DNA from: Mycobacterium paraense
Lineage (GTDB): Bacteria > Actinomycetota > Actinomycetes > Mycobacteriales > Mycobacteriaceae
Direction of reading: 5' to 3'
NCBI RefSeq assembly: GCF_002101815.1
Contig: NZ_LQPM01000013.1
Span: 62,001-126,000 of the forward strand
DNA: 64,000 bases
The notes under the pieces were generated by a model. That model saw only the letters and a program-made list of their open reading frames with translations, made no database searches and had not been told where the DNA came from. Of the stretch, positions 43,866 to 54,779 are shown piece after piece; position 1 is the first letter of the stretch; each line of letters starts with the position of its first letter. A program made the position numbers and the translations under genes.

Positions 43866-45392
43866 CTACTTCCGCGGCCGCGGGGCACTGCCGTACAGGC
43901 GCAAGGCCTGAGCGGCGGCGGTGGCCACTTCACCACGCAGGTCCGAGATCGGTGGACTGCCGCGCAGGTGGATCGAGTTGGAGAGCAGGACGACATAGGT
44001 GTCCGAGCCGGGGTCCATCCACAGCGTGGTTCCGGTGAAGCCGGTGTTGCCGAAGCTGCCGACGGGAAAGACGGTGCCACGAGGCCTGGAGAAACCAGTG
44101 TCGATGTCCCAGCCGAAGCCGAACAGGTTCTGCCCCCAGATCGCCGGGTAGTTGGTGGTCCGGGCGGCTTGGTTGGCCGCTTCGAGTTGGTGCGCCGTAT
44201 GCCCGGGCTGCTGGGGAGTCGTCATCAGCCCCAGAGTCGCCGGCTGCAGCGGAAACGCGCTCGGCCGGCCCGCGAGCCGATCGAGCAGGGCCTGCGCAAA
44301 GCCGCCGACATCGTGCGCCGTCGCGAACACGCCCGCATTGCCGGCGACTCCTCCCATCCGGCGCGCCGTCGGGTCGTGCACGGTGCCACGCAACAGGTGG
44401 CCGTAATCCGGGTTCTTGCTCGGGTCGGCCCGGCTTTCCTCGTCAATCGCGGTCGGCGCGATGCGCGGTAAGAGGCCGGCGTTCCACGCGTCGGCGGCAC
44501 AAGTTTCGGGCTCGCGCCCCGGCGGCACGGGGGCCCAGGCGATCGCGGACCCCCGAATCCCATGCGGCCCACAGGCTTTGGTCGCGGGAAGATAGCGGGT
44601 CTCGTTCATGCCAAGCGGCGCAAAGACGTTGCGCTGAACGTACGCGTCCTCTGCCTCGCCGGTGACTTTTTCGAGGAGCGCGCCAAGCAGGATGTAGTTG
44701 ATGTCGGAGTAGCGGAAGACCGCGCCGGGGCCCGACTGCAGCGGCGTGCTGAGCGCGCGATGGATGCCCTCTGGTTTATCGGCGCCGGCCAGTCCCCACG
44801 GGTCGCCCAGGCTCACGTCGATGCCCTCGCCCGAGGTGTTCGTGAGCAGCATCCGGACCGTCACTTCGGCGCGCTGCGGATCGTTCGCCGGGTTGAAGTC
44901 CGGGAGGTACTTCTGCACGGGATCGTCGAACGCAACCTTGCCTTGTTCGTACAGCTGCATGACGGCGGTCGCCGTCGCGAGACACTTTGTCAGCGAAGCC
45001 AAATCGAAGATGGTGTCCTCGGTCATCGGCTCCGCGGGCGCGGGCGACCCGTCCAGCCCCTGCTCGCCGTCAAGCTTGCGCTCACCGTAAGCCTGGTGAA
45101 AGACGACCTTGCCGCCGTGCCCGACGACCACCACCGCACCCGGCAGCCGCCGCGCCGCGATCGCGTCGTTCATCAGCTTGGAGACGGTGGCGAATTCGGG
45201 TGCCGAGGGTTCGGGCGGCGCCTGCGCCACCGGCGGCGCCGGGGCTGCCTGCGGCGCCTGCACCACCTGCGGTTCCTGCGGCGCCTCGCCTACCCCCGTG
45301 CGCGCCGCATCGCCCGCCGAGGAAGCCGCGGCGAGGACAATCAGAATGGCGCCGACGGCAACGACCCTTCGCACCGATTGCTTACCGGGCAT
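43866..45392 (-). CDS. serine hydrolase, beta-lactamase/DD-peptidase-like
   Basis: 508 residues from ATG 45392; the longer frame across the next gene is spurious. Signal peptide (VVAVGAILIVLAAASS), a Pro/Ala/Gln-rich linker, then a class C beta-lactamase-like domain: SxxK nucleophile motif ASLTKCLATA (about 137), YxN-type YSDINYILLG (about 235) and a C-terminal GNTGFTGT in place of KTG. Such proteins act as esterases or peptidoglycan-modifying enzymes in the envelope. It is divergent from the M15-type peptidase gene. Confidence 0.87.
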   Translation of the reverse strand: MPGKQSVRRVVAVGAILIVLAAASSAGDAARTGVGEAPQEPQVVQAPQAAPAPPVAQAPPEPSAPEFATVSKLMNDAIAARRLPGAVVVVGHGGKVVFHQAYGERKLDGEQGLDGSPAPAEPMTEDTIFDLASLTKCLATATAVMQLYEQGKVAFDDPVQKYLPDFNPANDPQRAEVTVRMLLTNTSGEGIDVSLGDPWGLAGADKPEGIHRALSTPLQSGPGAVFRYSDINYILLGALLEKVTGEAEDAYVQRNVFAPLGMNETRYLPATKACGPHGIRGSAIAWAPVPPGREPETCAADAWNAGLLPRIAPTAIDEESRADPSKNPDYGHLLRGTVHDPTARRMGGVAGNAGVFATAHDVGGFAQALLDRLAGRPSAFPLQPATLGLMTTPQQPGHTAHQLEAANQAARTTNYPAIWGQNLFGFGWDIDTGFSRPRGTVFPVGSFGNTGFTGTTLWMDPGSDTYVVLLSNSIHLRGSPPISDLRGEVATAAAQALRLYGSAPRPRK

Positions 45393-45446
45393 GCCGCAAG
45401 CGTAAGTCGACGGCCGGGCCGGGCGCAGTCCTATAGTTGATGCCCC

Positions 45447-46169
45447 GTGGAATCCCCAGTCACGTCCCGGTGCCGGAGGCTTTTCGGGCCGGCCCTCATG
45501 GCGGTGGCCACCGTCGTGCTGGTGCAGTGCGCCGCCACGCCGCCGCCGCGGGTGGCCACACCGCCACCGCCGGCCGCCCCGCCGTCGGCGCCCGGCGCCA
45601 CGTCCGCGGCCGCCGCCGCAACCGTTGCGCCGGTGAGCCCCGCGGAACTCGGCGCGAGCTGGCGCCCGGGCTGCCCGGTCGAACCCGCCCAGCTCCGGCG
45701 CGTCGACGTCGACCACATCGGGTTCGACGGCCAGACCCACCGCGGCGAATTGATCGTGCACCAAGACCTGGTGCCGGAGGTCATCGCGATCTTCGAGCAG
45801 CTGTACCGGCTGGGCTTTCCCATCGAGAAGATCCGTACCGTCGACCACTACCCGGGCGCCGATGACGAGCTGTCCATGGCGGACAACAACACTTCGGCAT
45901 TCAATTGCCGGGGCATCCCGGGATCCGATCAATGGTCTCCCCACGCGTACGGCCGGGCGATCGACCTGAACCCGCTTCTCAACCCGTGCGTCTACTCGGG
46001 CGGTGCCTTCGCGCCGCAGAACGCCGCGGCCTACCTCGACCGCGGCCGCACCGACCCGGGACTCCTCCACGACGGCGACCCTGCCGTTCGCGTCTTCACC
46101 GACCGCGGCTGGCGATGGGGTGGCGCGTGGACGACCCCCCTCGACTACCAGCATTTCGAGCGGCCGTGA
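45447..46169 (+). CDS. M15-type (VanY-like) peptidase, exported
   Basis: 240 residues, GTG start. An N-terminal signal segment ends VVLVQCAATPP; Cys in this place suggests a lipoprotein, but the Q before it departs from the lipobox. A Pro/Ala-rich linker follows, then a zinc peptidase domain: SPHAYGRAIDLNPL (His and Asp ligands, about 171-184) and DYQHFERP (third His) at the C-terminus. It probably trims peptidoglycan stem peptides or cross-links. Confidence 0.85.
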   Translation: MESPVTSRCRRLFGPALMAVATVVLVQCAATPPPRVATPPPPAAPPSAPGATSAAAAATVAPVSPAELGASWRPGCPVEPAQLRRVDVDHIGFDGQTHRGELIVHQDLVPEVIAIFEQLYRLGFPIEKIRTVDHYPGADDELSMADNNTSAFNCRGIPGSDQWSPHAYGRAIDLNPLLNPCVYSGGAFAPQNAAAYLDRGRTDPGLLHDGDPAVRVFTDRGWRWGGAWTTPLDYQHFERP

Positions 46170-46178
46170 GGCGGCGCC

Positions 46179-47615
<1,437 letters not shown>

Positions 47616-47719
47616 AGAAAGCTCCTTTGCGCAAGACTTTTCACGTGCGACGGCAGTGGTGCGATGGCTCTCTCTACGCCACAACTATTTCGTCCGCGTG
47701 ACGGGCCCAAGTCGAACCT

Positions 47720-47735
47720 GTTGCGTCACAGTAAG
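47720..47735 (-). promoter_or_regulatory. GlnR-like binding site
   Basis: On the minus strand CTTAC-N6-GCAAC matches the actinobacterial GlnR a/b-site pattern gTnAC-N6-GnAAC at all but the first base. It is about 105-120 bases upstream of the glnA start, inside the 172-base divergent space with the channel gene. Confidence 0.45.
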
Positions 47736-47787
47736 ACCCGGCTTTCTCCGGTGGCACATTCGGGCCCGGTGGCCGATAGTCGTAGGA

Positions 47788-49623
47788 ATGAAGACCGTTG
47801 CCGCGAGCGCCCCCGGCGACACACGAGTGAAACCATCCCGCGACATGGGAGAGGTTTTCCAATTTCATCGCGAAATCATCGTCTTCGGAGACGACCCGCT
47901 GTCGAAGACGATCGCCGAGGAGCTCCGGGGCGCCGGCGCGCGGATCATCAAGATCAACACCGCCGCCGATCTCCTCGGCGCCGGGGTCCATCGCGCGCGC
48001 GCCGTCGTGTGCGCCGGGCCCAACGATGCGGTCAACCTCGAAATCGCATTACTGGCAAGGGAATACAGCCCGAACGTCCGGGTGGTGGCGCGCCTGGCCA
48101 ACGACGTGCTGCGCGAGGCGGTGACCGCCGTCAGCGGACCCGGCGCGATCTTGGACGTCGCCGACCTGGCGACGCCCTCCCTCGTCGAGGCCGTGCTGTC
48201 GCGCAACGCGCACCAGTTCGAGACGGCCGGCATCGAGTTCGTCGTCTGGGGAGCCGAGGCGCCGTACGACGCGACGCTGCGCGAGATCTACGCCGACCTG
48301 GCCCCGGTCGCGGTGGTCCACGGCAGGAACTCACCCAACCCGGGCGAGGTGGTGCCGTGCCCGGGGCGGGATCTGCGGGTCTATGCCGGGGACTGGACGT
48401 CGATGATCGGCGTCCGAGACGAGTTGGAGGCCCGGGGCATCACCGTGCCTCCCCCGCCCGCGGCGCGCTCCCGCCACTCCCGGGTGCGACGCGCGATCGA
48501 TGCCGCGCGCGCCATGCGCGACGACGTGAACCCCATGCTGGTGCCGTCGTTGGCGTTCGCGCTGTTCCTCACGCTCGGCTCGACGGCCGTGGTGCACTTC
48601 ACCTACCGGAACCCGCGCATGTCGTGGATCGACGCCCTCTACTTCGCGTCCGAGACGATCACGACCGTGGGCTACGGCGATTTCAGCTTCGCCCAGCAAT
48701 CCACCGCCCTGCGACTGTTCGGGGTCGCGCTGATGTTCGGCGGCGCGATCGTGACCGCCATCCTGGTCGCGTTCCTCGCCGACCTGCTGCTGTCGCGCCG
48801 CTTTGTGCAGACGGCCGGGCTCCGCCGCGCACGCCACATGCGCGACCACGTCGTCGTGGTGGGGCTGGGTTCCATCGGCGTCCGGGTGGTCAGCGATCTG
48901 AGCGCCGCCGGATACGACGTCCTCGTCATCGAGCCGGACGAGAACAACCGCTTCCTGCCAACGGTGGCCGAACTCGATGTGCCGGTGATCTTCGGGGATT
49001 CGACGATGCGCCAGACGCTGGAATCGGCGCGCGTCGATCGCGCCCGCGGCGTCGCGGTGGTGACCCAGGACGACATGGAGAACATCGAAACCGGCATCGT
49101 CCTGCTGGAGATCCTGGGTTCGGACACCAAGGTGCCGATCGTGATGCGCGTCCAGGGCCGCGCGTTGGGCGCGGCGGTGAATCGGCGGTTCGGCTTCGAA
49201 AACGTGCGGTCGATCGTCGACCTCGCGGCCCCCTGGTTCATCGGCGCGGCGATGGGTTTGCAAGTGCTCGGGACGTTTTGGGTCGGGCAGCGCTCCTTCA
49301 TGGTCGGCGGAATGCTGGTGGCGCCGGGCAGCGAGCTGGACGGCCTGCGGATGGTGGAGCTGTCCACCCAGACCCGCGTCATCGCGATCACCCGACCGGA
49401 AGGACCGGTCAGGTTGCGTCCCCGCCGCGACGCCCGGCTGAAAGCCGGCGACACCGTCTACATCATCGGCCCCTACCGGGAGCTGATCACCACGCTGCGC
49501 AAGGGCCAGCCGCCACCGCAGACCGCGGTCAACGGGGAGCGCGCGGCGACACTGGCGGCGGCGCGTGCGGCGCACCGGCCCGACGCGCGGCCGCCGCGGT
49601 GGGCACCCGAGCCCGAGTCCTGA
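47788..49623 (+). CDS. potassium channel with two RCK (TrkA-N) domains
   Basis: 611 residues from ATG 47788 (ATG 47845 possible). Unusual order: an N-terminal RCK-like Rossmann domain (IIVFGDDPLSKTIAEEL, about 29-190), then two membrane helices around a filter TTVGYGD (about 292-298), then a second RCK domain (VVVVGLGSIGVRVVSDL, about 353) with TrkA-C (LDGLRMVEL, LKAGDTVYIIGPY). Selectivity for K+ is expected; ligand control by NAD(H) or nucleotides through either RCK domain is possible. Divergent from glnA. Confidence 0.9.
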   Translation: MKTVAASAPGDTRVKPSRDMGEVFQFHREIIVFGDDPLSKTIAEELRGAGARIIKINTAADLLGAGVHRARAVVCAGPNDAVNLEIALLAREYSPNVRVVARLANDVLREAVTAVSGPGAILDVADLATPSLVEAVLSRNAHQFETAGIEFVVWGAEAPYDATLREIYADLAPVAVVHGRNSPNPGEVVPCPGRDLRVYAGDWTSMIGVRDELEARGITVPPPPAARSRHSRVRRAIDAARAMRDDVNPMLVPSLAFALFLTLGSTAVVHFTYRNPRMSWIDALYFASETITTVGYGDFSFAQQSTALRLFGVALMFGGAIVTAILVAFLADLLLSRRFVQTAGLRRARHMRDHVVVVGLGSIGVRVVSDLSAAGYDVLVIEPDENNRFLPTVAELDVPVIFGDSTMRQTLESARVDRARGVAVVTQDDMENIETGIVLLEILGSDTKVPIVMRVQGRALGAAVNRRFGFENVRSIVDLAAPWFIGAAMGLQVLGTFWVGQRSFMVGGMLVAPGSELDGLRMVELSTQTRVIAITRPEGPVRLRPRRDARLKAGDTVYIIGPYRELITTLRKGQPPPQTAVNGERAATLAAARAAHRPDARPPRWAPEPES

Positions 49624-49683
49624 CGGCCACCGGATCGGGCGAAGTTCGCCACAGAACGGCCCGGCGGTGCGAGAGTAGGGCCA

Positions 49684-50061
49684 ATGCATCGACGAATTCT
49701 CTGCGTGCCGCTCTCGGTCGCCGCGGTCATCATGTGCCCGACCGCCGGGCCGGCGGCGGCCGCCGGTGATGCGGAGTGCAGCGTCATCCTCCCGGCGGCC
49801 GACCGCCTGGAGAACGCGTTCGACCTCGTTTCCCCCTCCGGCACACCGGCTTACGTGGCAGGCCAGGTTCGGAACGCGCTGGCTCCGCTGCACGGCTTGA
49901 AGAGCGCCGCCGCGGTCGACCTTCGCATTCGCTCGGACATGCTGGCGTCGCAGATCGACGCGAGCGACCCCTATCGACCGGCAAGCCCGGAACAAATCGG
50001 CAGCGATCTCGCCAAGGCGAGGCAACAGCTGGCGACGGCTCGCGCCTACTGCGCGGCCTAG
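49684..50061 (+). CDS. small secreted protein
   Basis: 125 residues. The signal peptide is MHRRILCVPLSVAAVIM to about AAAAG (residue 27); a mature helical domain follows with two Cys (AECSVILP and the C-terminal AYCAA). No recognised domain, though size and layout recall Rv1974-type proteins linked to mce loci. It ends exactly where the convergent 257-residue gene ends. Confidence 0.7.
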   Translation: MHRRILCVPLSVAAVIMCPTAGPAAAAGDAECSVILPAADRLENAFDLVSPSGTPAYVAGQVRNALAPLHGLKSAAAVDLRIRSDMLASQIDASDPYRPASPEQIGSDLAKARQQLATARAYCAA

Positions 50062-50835
50062 TTATTGCTGCCCTCGGCGCCACTGCCGAATCTGGATGCG
50101 CTCGGCGTCGGGCCAGATGGCTTTGGCGGCCGGTGACGCGCAGAACGTTTCCTCGGCCTGGCGAAGGCTCATGTCCACCGCGTGCAGGCCGTCTTCCTGG
50201 TGGGCGCGGCACACGACGGTCAGTACCCGGTGCGTGTTGGGGTCCACCTCTTCGGCCTCGATGGTCAACACCACGACGAGCGTGTAGCCGGCGCCGGTCG
50301 GCAGATAGAAGGTGAGGTCCCGGCTGTCCAGCGCGCCGCCGTTGGTTACCAGGTAGCCGTCGCCGCTGGGATAAACGGCCTGCCCGACCATCTGGGTGCG
50401 TTCGTAATGGTTGCGGTCACCCGGCGCGCGCCACACCGCGAACCGGGTATTCGGGCTGCCGTTGAACGGATGTCGCGCGATCGGCACGATCAGCTCGTCG
50501 CGGCCGTCGCCGTCGACATCCTGTAGGACGACGCCCCCGGGGCTCGAGGGCTCCAGCAGCTCGTCGATCGTTTGCACCACCTCACCCGACGGATCGGTGA
50601 CCACAACCTTCACCGCGCCGGGTCCGGACAACTCGGGCGCGGACCAGTACGTGACGGCGAAATCGAGGGCGCCGGAATGCATTCGGCAGTCCGTATGCGC
50701 CGACGTGGCCTGGGGGCTGATCGGTGCGGCGCTCTGCGGGCACGGCGGCAGCGCGGTGTCGGCGGCCCCGGTGGGGCACACCGTGTTCGCGGTGACCGTC
50801 ATCAGGACCGCGACCAGCAACGGCAGCCGCTTCAC
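50062..50835 (-). CDS. secreted protein with FG-GAP-like calcium loop, end of mce operon
   Basis: 257 residues. Signal peptide (LPLLVAVLMTVTANTVCP) and four or more Cys. VLQDVDGDGRDELIVPIA (about 100-117) is the DxDGDGxDE loop of FG-GAP/VCBS or dockerin-like calcium sites. The rest is beta-rich. It lies 10 bases after the Mam gene, so it is probably the last gene of the mce transcript and may act with the importer at the cell surface. No enzyme motif is seen. Confidence 0.7.
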   Translation of the reverse strand: MKRLPLLVAVLMTVTANTVCPTGAADTALPPCPQSAAPISPQATSAHTDCRMHSGALDFAVTYWSAPELSGPGAVKVVVTDPSGEVVQTIDELLEPSSPGGVVLQDVDGDGRDELIVPIARHPFNGSPNTRFAVWRAPGDRNHYERTQMVGQAVYPSGDGYLVTNGGALDSRDLTFYLPTGAGYTLVVVLTIEAEEVDPNTHRVLTVVCRAHQEDGLHAVDMSLRQAEETFCASPAAKAIWPDAERIQIRQWRRGQQ

Positions 50836-50845
50836 AGCCGCGCAC

Positions 50846-51583
50846 CTACCGTTTCGGCGCCGGCTGGGTCGGAGCGGGAGCGGGCGGGGCCTCGGCCGGC
50901 GGGAGCTGCTGCTCGACCGGCGGGTGGGACCCGGTCTTGGGGCCGATATCGGAAACCTGCCAGGTATTGCCGACCTTGTTGACGGTCACCTGCAACAGGA
51001 TGATCGAGACCTTCGGCGTCGGGTTTTGCAGATTGCGGGTGGTTTGGTGGGCCGACACCACTACCTGGTAGACCCCGCCGGGCTGGGCGACCGGGTCGAT
51101 GGCCAGCACCTCACCGGTGGAGGTGACCTGGGCCTGCAGCATCACGCTTCTGAGCAAATCGCTGGCGTTCACGTATTTGTCTTTAAGCTGCTGCGACACA
51201 CCGTCTTCGACGGAGCGGAAGAAGGCGTCGGGGTCTTCGAAGGTGTAGGTCAGCGACTTCAGCGCGTAGTCCTTGGCCAGCTGCGCCACGGTGTCGCGAT
51301 CGGCTTGCTGTCGGCGGAGCTCCGCGAGCTGGCCGGTCACCTGGCGATACTTCATGAAGCCGAACACGCCGCCGGCGAGCAGCGCCGCCAGGAGTAGGGC
51401 CGCGGCCCAGCGCTTCGGGCTGTTGGGCCGCAGCAGCAACTTCGGCGACCGCGTGGGCCGCGCGTCGTCGGCGACCGGCTTGGTGTCGGCCTCGTCGGCG
51501 GTCACCGCCGTGACGTCGGCGCCGTCCGGCTCGCGCTGGCTGTCGGCTGTCTTTTCGTCTTCGCTGATAGCTGAGTTTGTCAT
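50846..51583 (-). CDS. Mce-associated membrane protein (Mam)
   Basis: 245 residues from ATG 51583. Acidic N-terminus, one membrane helix (WAAALLLAALLAGGVFGFMKY, about 63-83), coiled coil (LAELRRQQADRDT) and an NTF2-like exported domain (YALKSLTYTFEDPDAFFRSV). The tail is Pro/Ala-rich. Mam proteins stabilise Mce complexes. It follows mceF by 35 bases. Confidence 0.85.
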   Translation of the reverse strand: MTNSAISEDEKTADSQREPDGADVTAVTADEADTKPVADDARPTRSPKLLLRPNSPKRWAAALLLAALLAGGVFGFMKYRQVTGQLAELRRQQADRDTVAQLAKDYALKSLTYTFEDPDAFFRSVEDGVSQQLKDKYVNASDLLRSVMLQAQVTSTGEVLAIDPVAQPGGVYQVVVSAHQTTRNLQNPTPKVSIILLQVTVNKVGNTWQVSDIGPKTGSHPPVEQQLPPAEAPPAPAPTQPAPKR

Positions 51584-51618
51584 GCCCGTTCTTTCTTTGC
51601 CGTAACTTCGCTCGCCGA

Positions 51619-52584
51619 TCACCGGTGCCATTCGGGCACGTTGAGTTGCACCCGCATGCCGCCGGTGTCGTTGAACGTCGATTCCCAGAAGTCGAGCCAG
51701 TGCCCGGCGTCCACCTTGATGTCGTGGAGCGGTGCGACCGCGGGTTCCAGGACGGTGGTGAAGGTGCTGAGCGGTCCGGCCAGGGCGTCGAGCCATTGGC
51801 TCAGCTTGGCTACCAGGACCCCCGCCGGATCGTCGGGGCCGACCACGCCCACGCCGGTGTGCGAAAGGGTTTCGATTTCGTGGATCATCCGCAAGAACGC
51901 GGGCACCGAGCGCGGCAGCAGCTTGCCGGTCTCGCTGATCACTTCGCCGGCGTTGATGTCGCCCAGGTTGGTGGTCATCGTGGCGAAGTTGCTGAACAGC
52001 GTGGCCAGCAATTGCTTGTCGTCGTGGATCACCTTGGCGGTCAGCCCGGCGGTGGTGGCCAGCGAATCGACGGTGTCGTCGTTGCCGGCGAGCGCCGCGG
52101 AGACGTTGTCGATGATGGTGTGTACCTGGTCGAGGTTCAGCGCCGACATCAAGGCATTGGCCTTGGTGAGCAGGTCGGCGCCGGTTACCAGCGGCGCCAC
52201 CCGATCCGCGGGGATCACCGTCCCGTCGCTGAAGTACGGCGGCGCAATCAGTCTCGGCTTGAAGTCGATGTATTGCTCGCCGGCGGCGGAGAGGTTTTCC
52301 ACGCTGATCGCGCTGTCCGCGGGCACCGGGTGCGCGCGGTCCAGGTCGATCGAGACCGCCAGCCCACTCGTCGTGGTCTCGATACCCGTCACGCGGCCGA
52401 CCTTGATGCCGCGCATCGTCACCTCCGACGTGGGCATCAGGCCGCCGGAAGCGTTGAGCATCAACGTGAGTCGGGTGACCTGTTTGGTCGGGCTGATGTC
52501 GAGCACGCCGATCGACATGTAAGCCGCGCCGGCCAGCGTCATGACCGCGAGGATGGCCAGCGTGGCGCGGGCACCGAACTTCAT
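51619..52584 (-). CDS. mceF: MceF family substrate-binding protein
   Basis: 321 residues, at the short end for MceF. N-terminal membrane helix (TLAILAVMTLAGAAYMSIG) and the MCE domain (about 35-120) with LMLNASGGLMPTSEVTMRG and IKVGRVTGI, then a helical region forming part of the hexameric tunnel. The start overlaps the mceE stop by 4 bases. Confidence 0.92.
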   Translation of the reverse strand: MKFGARATLAILAVMTLAGAAYMSIGVLDISPTKQVTRLTLMLNASGGLMPTSEVTMRGIKVGRVTGIETTTSGLAVSIDLDRAHPVPADSAISVENLSAAGEQYIDFKPRLIAPPYFSDGTVIPADRVAPLVTGADLLTKANALMSALNLDQVHTIIDNVSAALAGNDDTVDSLATTAGLTAKVIHDDKQLLATLFSNFATMTTNLGDINAGEVISETGKLLPRSVPAFLRMIHEIETLSHTGVGVVGPDDPAGVLVAKLSQWLDALAGPLSTFTTVLEPAVAPLHDIKVDAGHWLDFWESTFNDTGGMRVQLNVPEWHR

Positions 52585-53624
52585 GGCAACATCCCCATGC
52601 TCTGCATCGCCTTCACCGCCGCGTCGGCCTTGTCGGCGGGATCGACGCCCTCGTGCCCGGTCGGTGGGTGAAGTTCCGAGACAATGTATTTCGGGCCCCC
52701 GTTGCGGAAGAACCCGAGGAGCTTGTAGTGCAGGAATGCGATCAGCTTGTCGGCGAGCACCGGAATGGTGGTGTCGAGGGTCGCCACCGTTCCGACCATC
52801 GGCGTGAGGTAGGACAACATCTGCATGATGTCGCCGGTGATGGGGTTGGTGAGTTCTCCGCCGAGCTTGCTGACGTCTCGGGAGTCGCCGACGACGGTGA
52901 GGATCGCCATGGTGATCGCCGACAGCCCTTGAAGTTTCGGCGGGCCCTCGGTCACCAGCCGGTTGAACACCGCGGTATTGGCCGCCATGTTGGTGGTGAT
53001 GTTCTCCATGCTGGACAGGATCCCGTCGATCGTGTCCTGATTGGCCGCCAGGTCATTGAGGACGCCTGCGAGGGTCTGCTGCATCCGGGTCAATTCGGCG
53101 GGGTTTTGCGGGAACGCCTTGTTGGCGTTGACGACGGTGCTTTGCAGCGTGCCGATCGCGCCGCCGGCCACCAGGTTCGACACCGACCGCAAGAGGTCTT
53201 CGACGTTGTCGGCCGGGGCGGTGTTGCGCAGCGGGATGGTGCCGCCGTCGCGCAGCACCGGCACGTCCCCGGCCCGATCCGCCGGCGGCACCAGCGCGAT
53301 GTAGATATCGCCGAGGGGCGTGGCCTGGCGCAGTTCGGCGCGAGTGTTGCCGGGAAGCCTTGTGTCGCCGGCGATATCGACGTAGGCGACCGCCGTGGTG
53401 CCGTCGAGCTGGACGTGGTCGAGCACGCCGACCTGCACTCCGCCGGAGTCCACCTTGGCCCGGGCGGGCAGGTTGAGCACGCTGGAGAACTGGATCTTGA
53501 TCCGGTATGCCTGGTCGGGGCTGTAGGCGCCCGGAACCGGCAGCCGGGTCGGATCCAGCGAGCACGCGGCCGTCAGGCAGATCGCCAGTGTCGCCAGCAG
53601 CACGCGCGTCGGTCGTCGGGTCAT
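52581..53624 (-). CDS. mceE: MceE family lipoprotein (LprN-like)
   Basis: 347 residues. Signal with lipobox LTAAC (Cys at about residue 21), as usual for the fifth Mce protein. The MCE domain follows: AYRIKIQFSSVLNLPARAKV and VQVGVLDHVQLDG. Then the long helical region with DIYIALVPP and NMAANTAVFNRLV. The start overlaps the mceD stop (ATGA). Confidence 0.93.
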   Translation of the reverse strand: MTRRPTRVLLATLAICLTAACSLDPTRLPVPGAYSPDQAYRIKIQFSSVLNLPARAKVDSGGVQVGVLDHVQLDGTTAVAYVDIAGDTRLPGNTRAELRQATPLGDIYIALVPPADRAGDVPVLRDGGTIPLRNTAPADNVEDLLRSVSNLVAGGAIGTLQSTVVNANKAFPQNPAELTRMQQTLAGVLNDLAANQDTIDGILSSMENITTNMAANTAVFNRLVTEGPPKLQGLSAITMAILTVVGDSRDVSKLGGELTNPITGDIMQMLSYLTPMVGTVATLDTTIPVLADKLIAFLHYKLLGFFRNGGPKYIVSELHPPTGHEGVDPADKADAAVKAMQSMGMLP

Positions 53625-54778
53625 GACAGCGCGGCCCCCAGGATGAGGTCGGTGAGCCCGAGGGTGACCGGATCCGACGCGGTGCCCGACGCGCACGCCG
53701 ACGCGGCGCCGGGGACATTGCGCTGCCGCAGGCCCTCGCAGATGGCGCCGGCCTGTGACGGCGAAATCGCCACCTGCGGCGGGATATAGGTGACGTTGTG
53801 GGTGCCCCACGCCGGTTCGTAGATGTCACTCAGCCAGTGGCTGAACTGCGGCCATGAGTTGATCATGGCCATGATGGCCGGGGTGTGTCTGTTCAGCATG
53901 TCCCGCAGCCAGGTGGTCCAGTGGTCGAGTCTCTGATAGACCCGCGGCCCCCACCGGTTGATCGCCTCGACCAAGATCGGCAGCAGGTGCGACAGCCGGC
54001 TCATGGCCGCTCCGAAATTGTCCGACAGACCCTCGACCAATTGGGTCGTGGCCGGAAGCGTTTGGACAAACCCCGCGAAGCTGTCCCAGTTCTTGAGGAA
54101 GTCCGAGGTGAGGATTTCGCTGTTTTCGAACAGTTGCCGGTAGTCGGCGTCGGCCTTGTAGGGGTCGGCCAGCATGGTGACCAGATTGCGCAGGGTCTGG
54201 TTGAGGCCGGCGCCGGTTCCGTCCAGCGAGCGGCTGGCCGCGTGCAAGCTGTCGTTGATGGCTTGCACGCCCGGCGACCGGGACGGGTCCTGACCGTGTT
54301 GTGGTTCCAAGATCGTGTCGGCGAGCTTGCCTATGGCGGTGAAGGTTTCGCTGATGCTGATCGGGGTCTTGGTGGACTTCAGCCCGATGCACCCCGGCCC
54401 GGTGAATTTCGGGCCCGAGGTGTAGGGCTTGGTCAGTTCGATGTGGCGGTCGGTGACAATCGATTGGGAGTAGGTGACCGCCCCGATGTCGGCCGGCAGG
54501 TCGAGGTCGGTGGGCACGGTGAAGTCGACCTCGACGTGGTCGGGCTTGTTGACGATCGCGGTCGTCGTGCCGACCTCGATACCCAGCAGCGCCACCTTGT
54601 TGCCCGGATACAGCCCCACCGCGTCGGTGAATTCGGCGCACATCGCTCGGGTGTGGTTGGGCATCACCATCCTGGCGCCGAAGACCACCGCCGCCGCGAC
54701 CGCCGCAACGACGACCACCACGGCGGCGATGCCCCACGGGGAACGCAGCCGCGAGCCGACAGCCGAAAACCTGCTCAT
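53621..54778 (-). CDS. mceD: MceD family protein
   Basis: 385 residues. N-terminal membrane helix (GIAAVVVVVAAVAAAVVFGA) and the MCE domain (AEFTDAVGLYPGNKVALLGI, VGTTTAIVNK). A C-terminal extension carries NVTYIPPQVAISPSQAG and paired Cys. One base separates it from mceC. Confidence 0.92.
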   Translation of the reverse strand: MSRFSAVGSRLRSPWGIAAVVVVVAAVAAAVVFGARMVMPNHTRAMCAEFTDAVGLYPGNKVALLGIEVGTTTAIVNKPDHVEVDFTVPTDLDLPADIGAVTYSQSIVTDRHIELTKPYTSGPKFTGPGCIGLKSTKTPISISETFTAIGKLADTILEPQHGQDPSRSPGVQAINDSLHAASRSLDGTGAGLNQTLRNLVTMLADPYKADADYRQLFENSEILTSDFLKNWDSFAGFVQTLPATTQLVEGLSDNFGAAMSRLSHLLPILVEAINRWGPRVYQRLDHWTTWLRDMLNRHTPAIMAMINSWPQFSHWLSDIYEPAWGTHNVTYIPPQVAISPSQAGAICEGLRQRNVPGAASACASGTASDPVTLGLTDLILGAALS

Positions 54779-54779
54779 C

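Noticed and set aside
43866..46154. 762-residue serine hydrolase
   Set aside because: The extra N-terminal part is antisense to the M15-type peptidase gene; the signal peptide starts at 45392.
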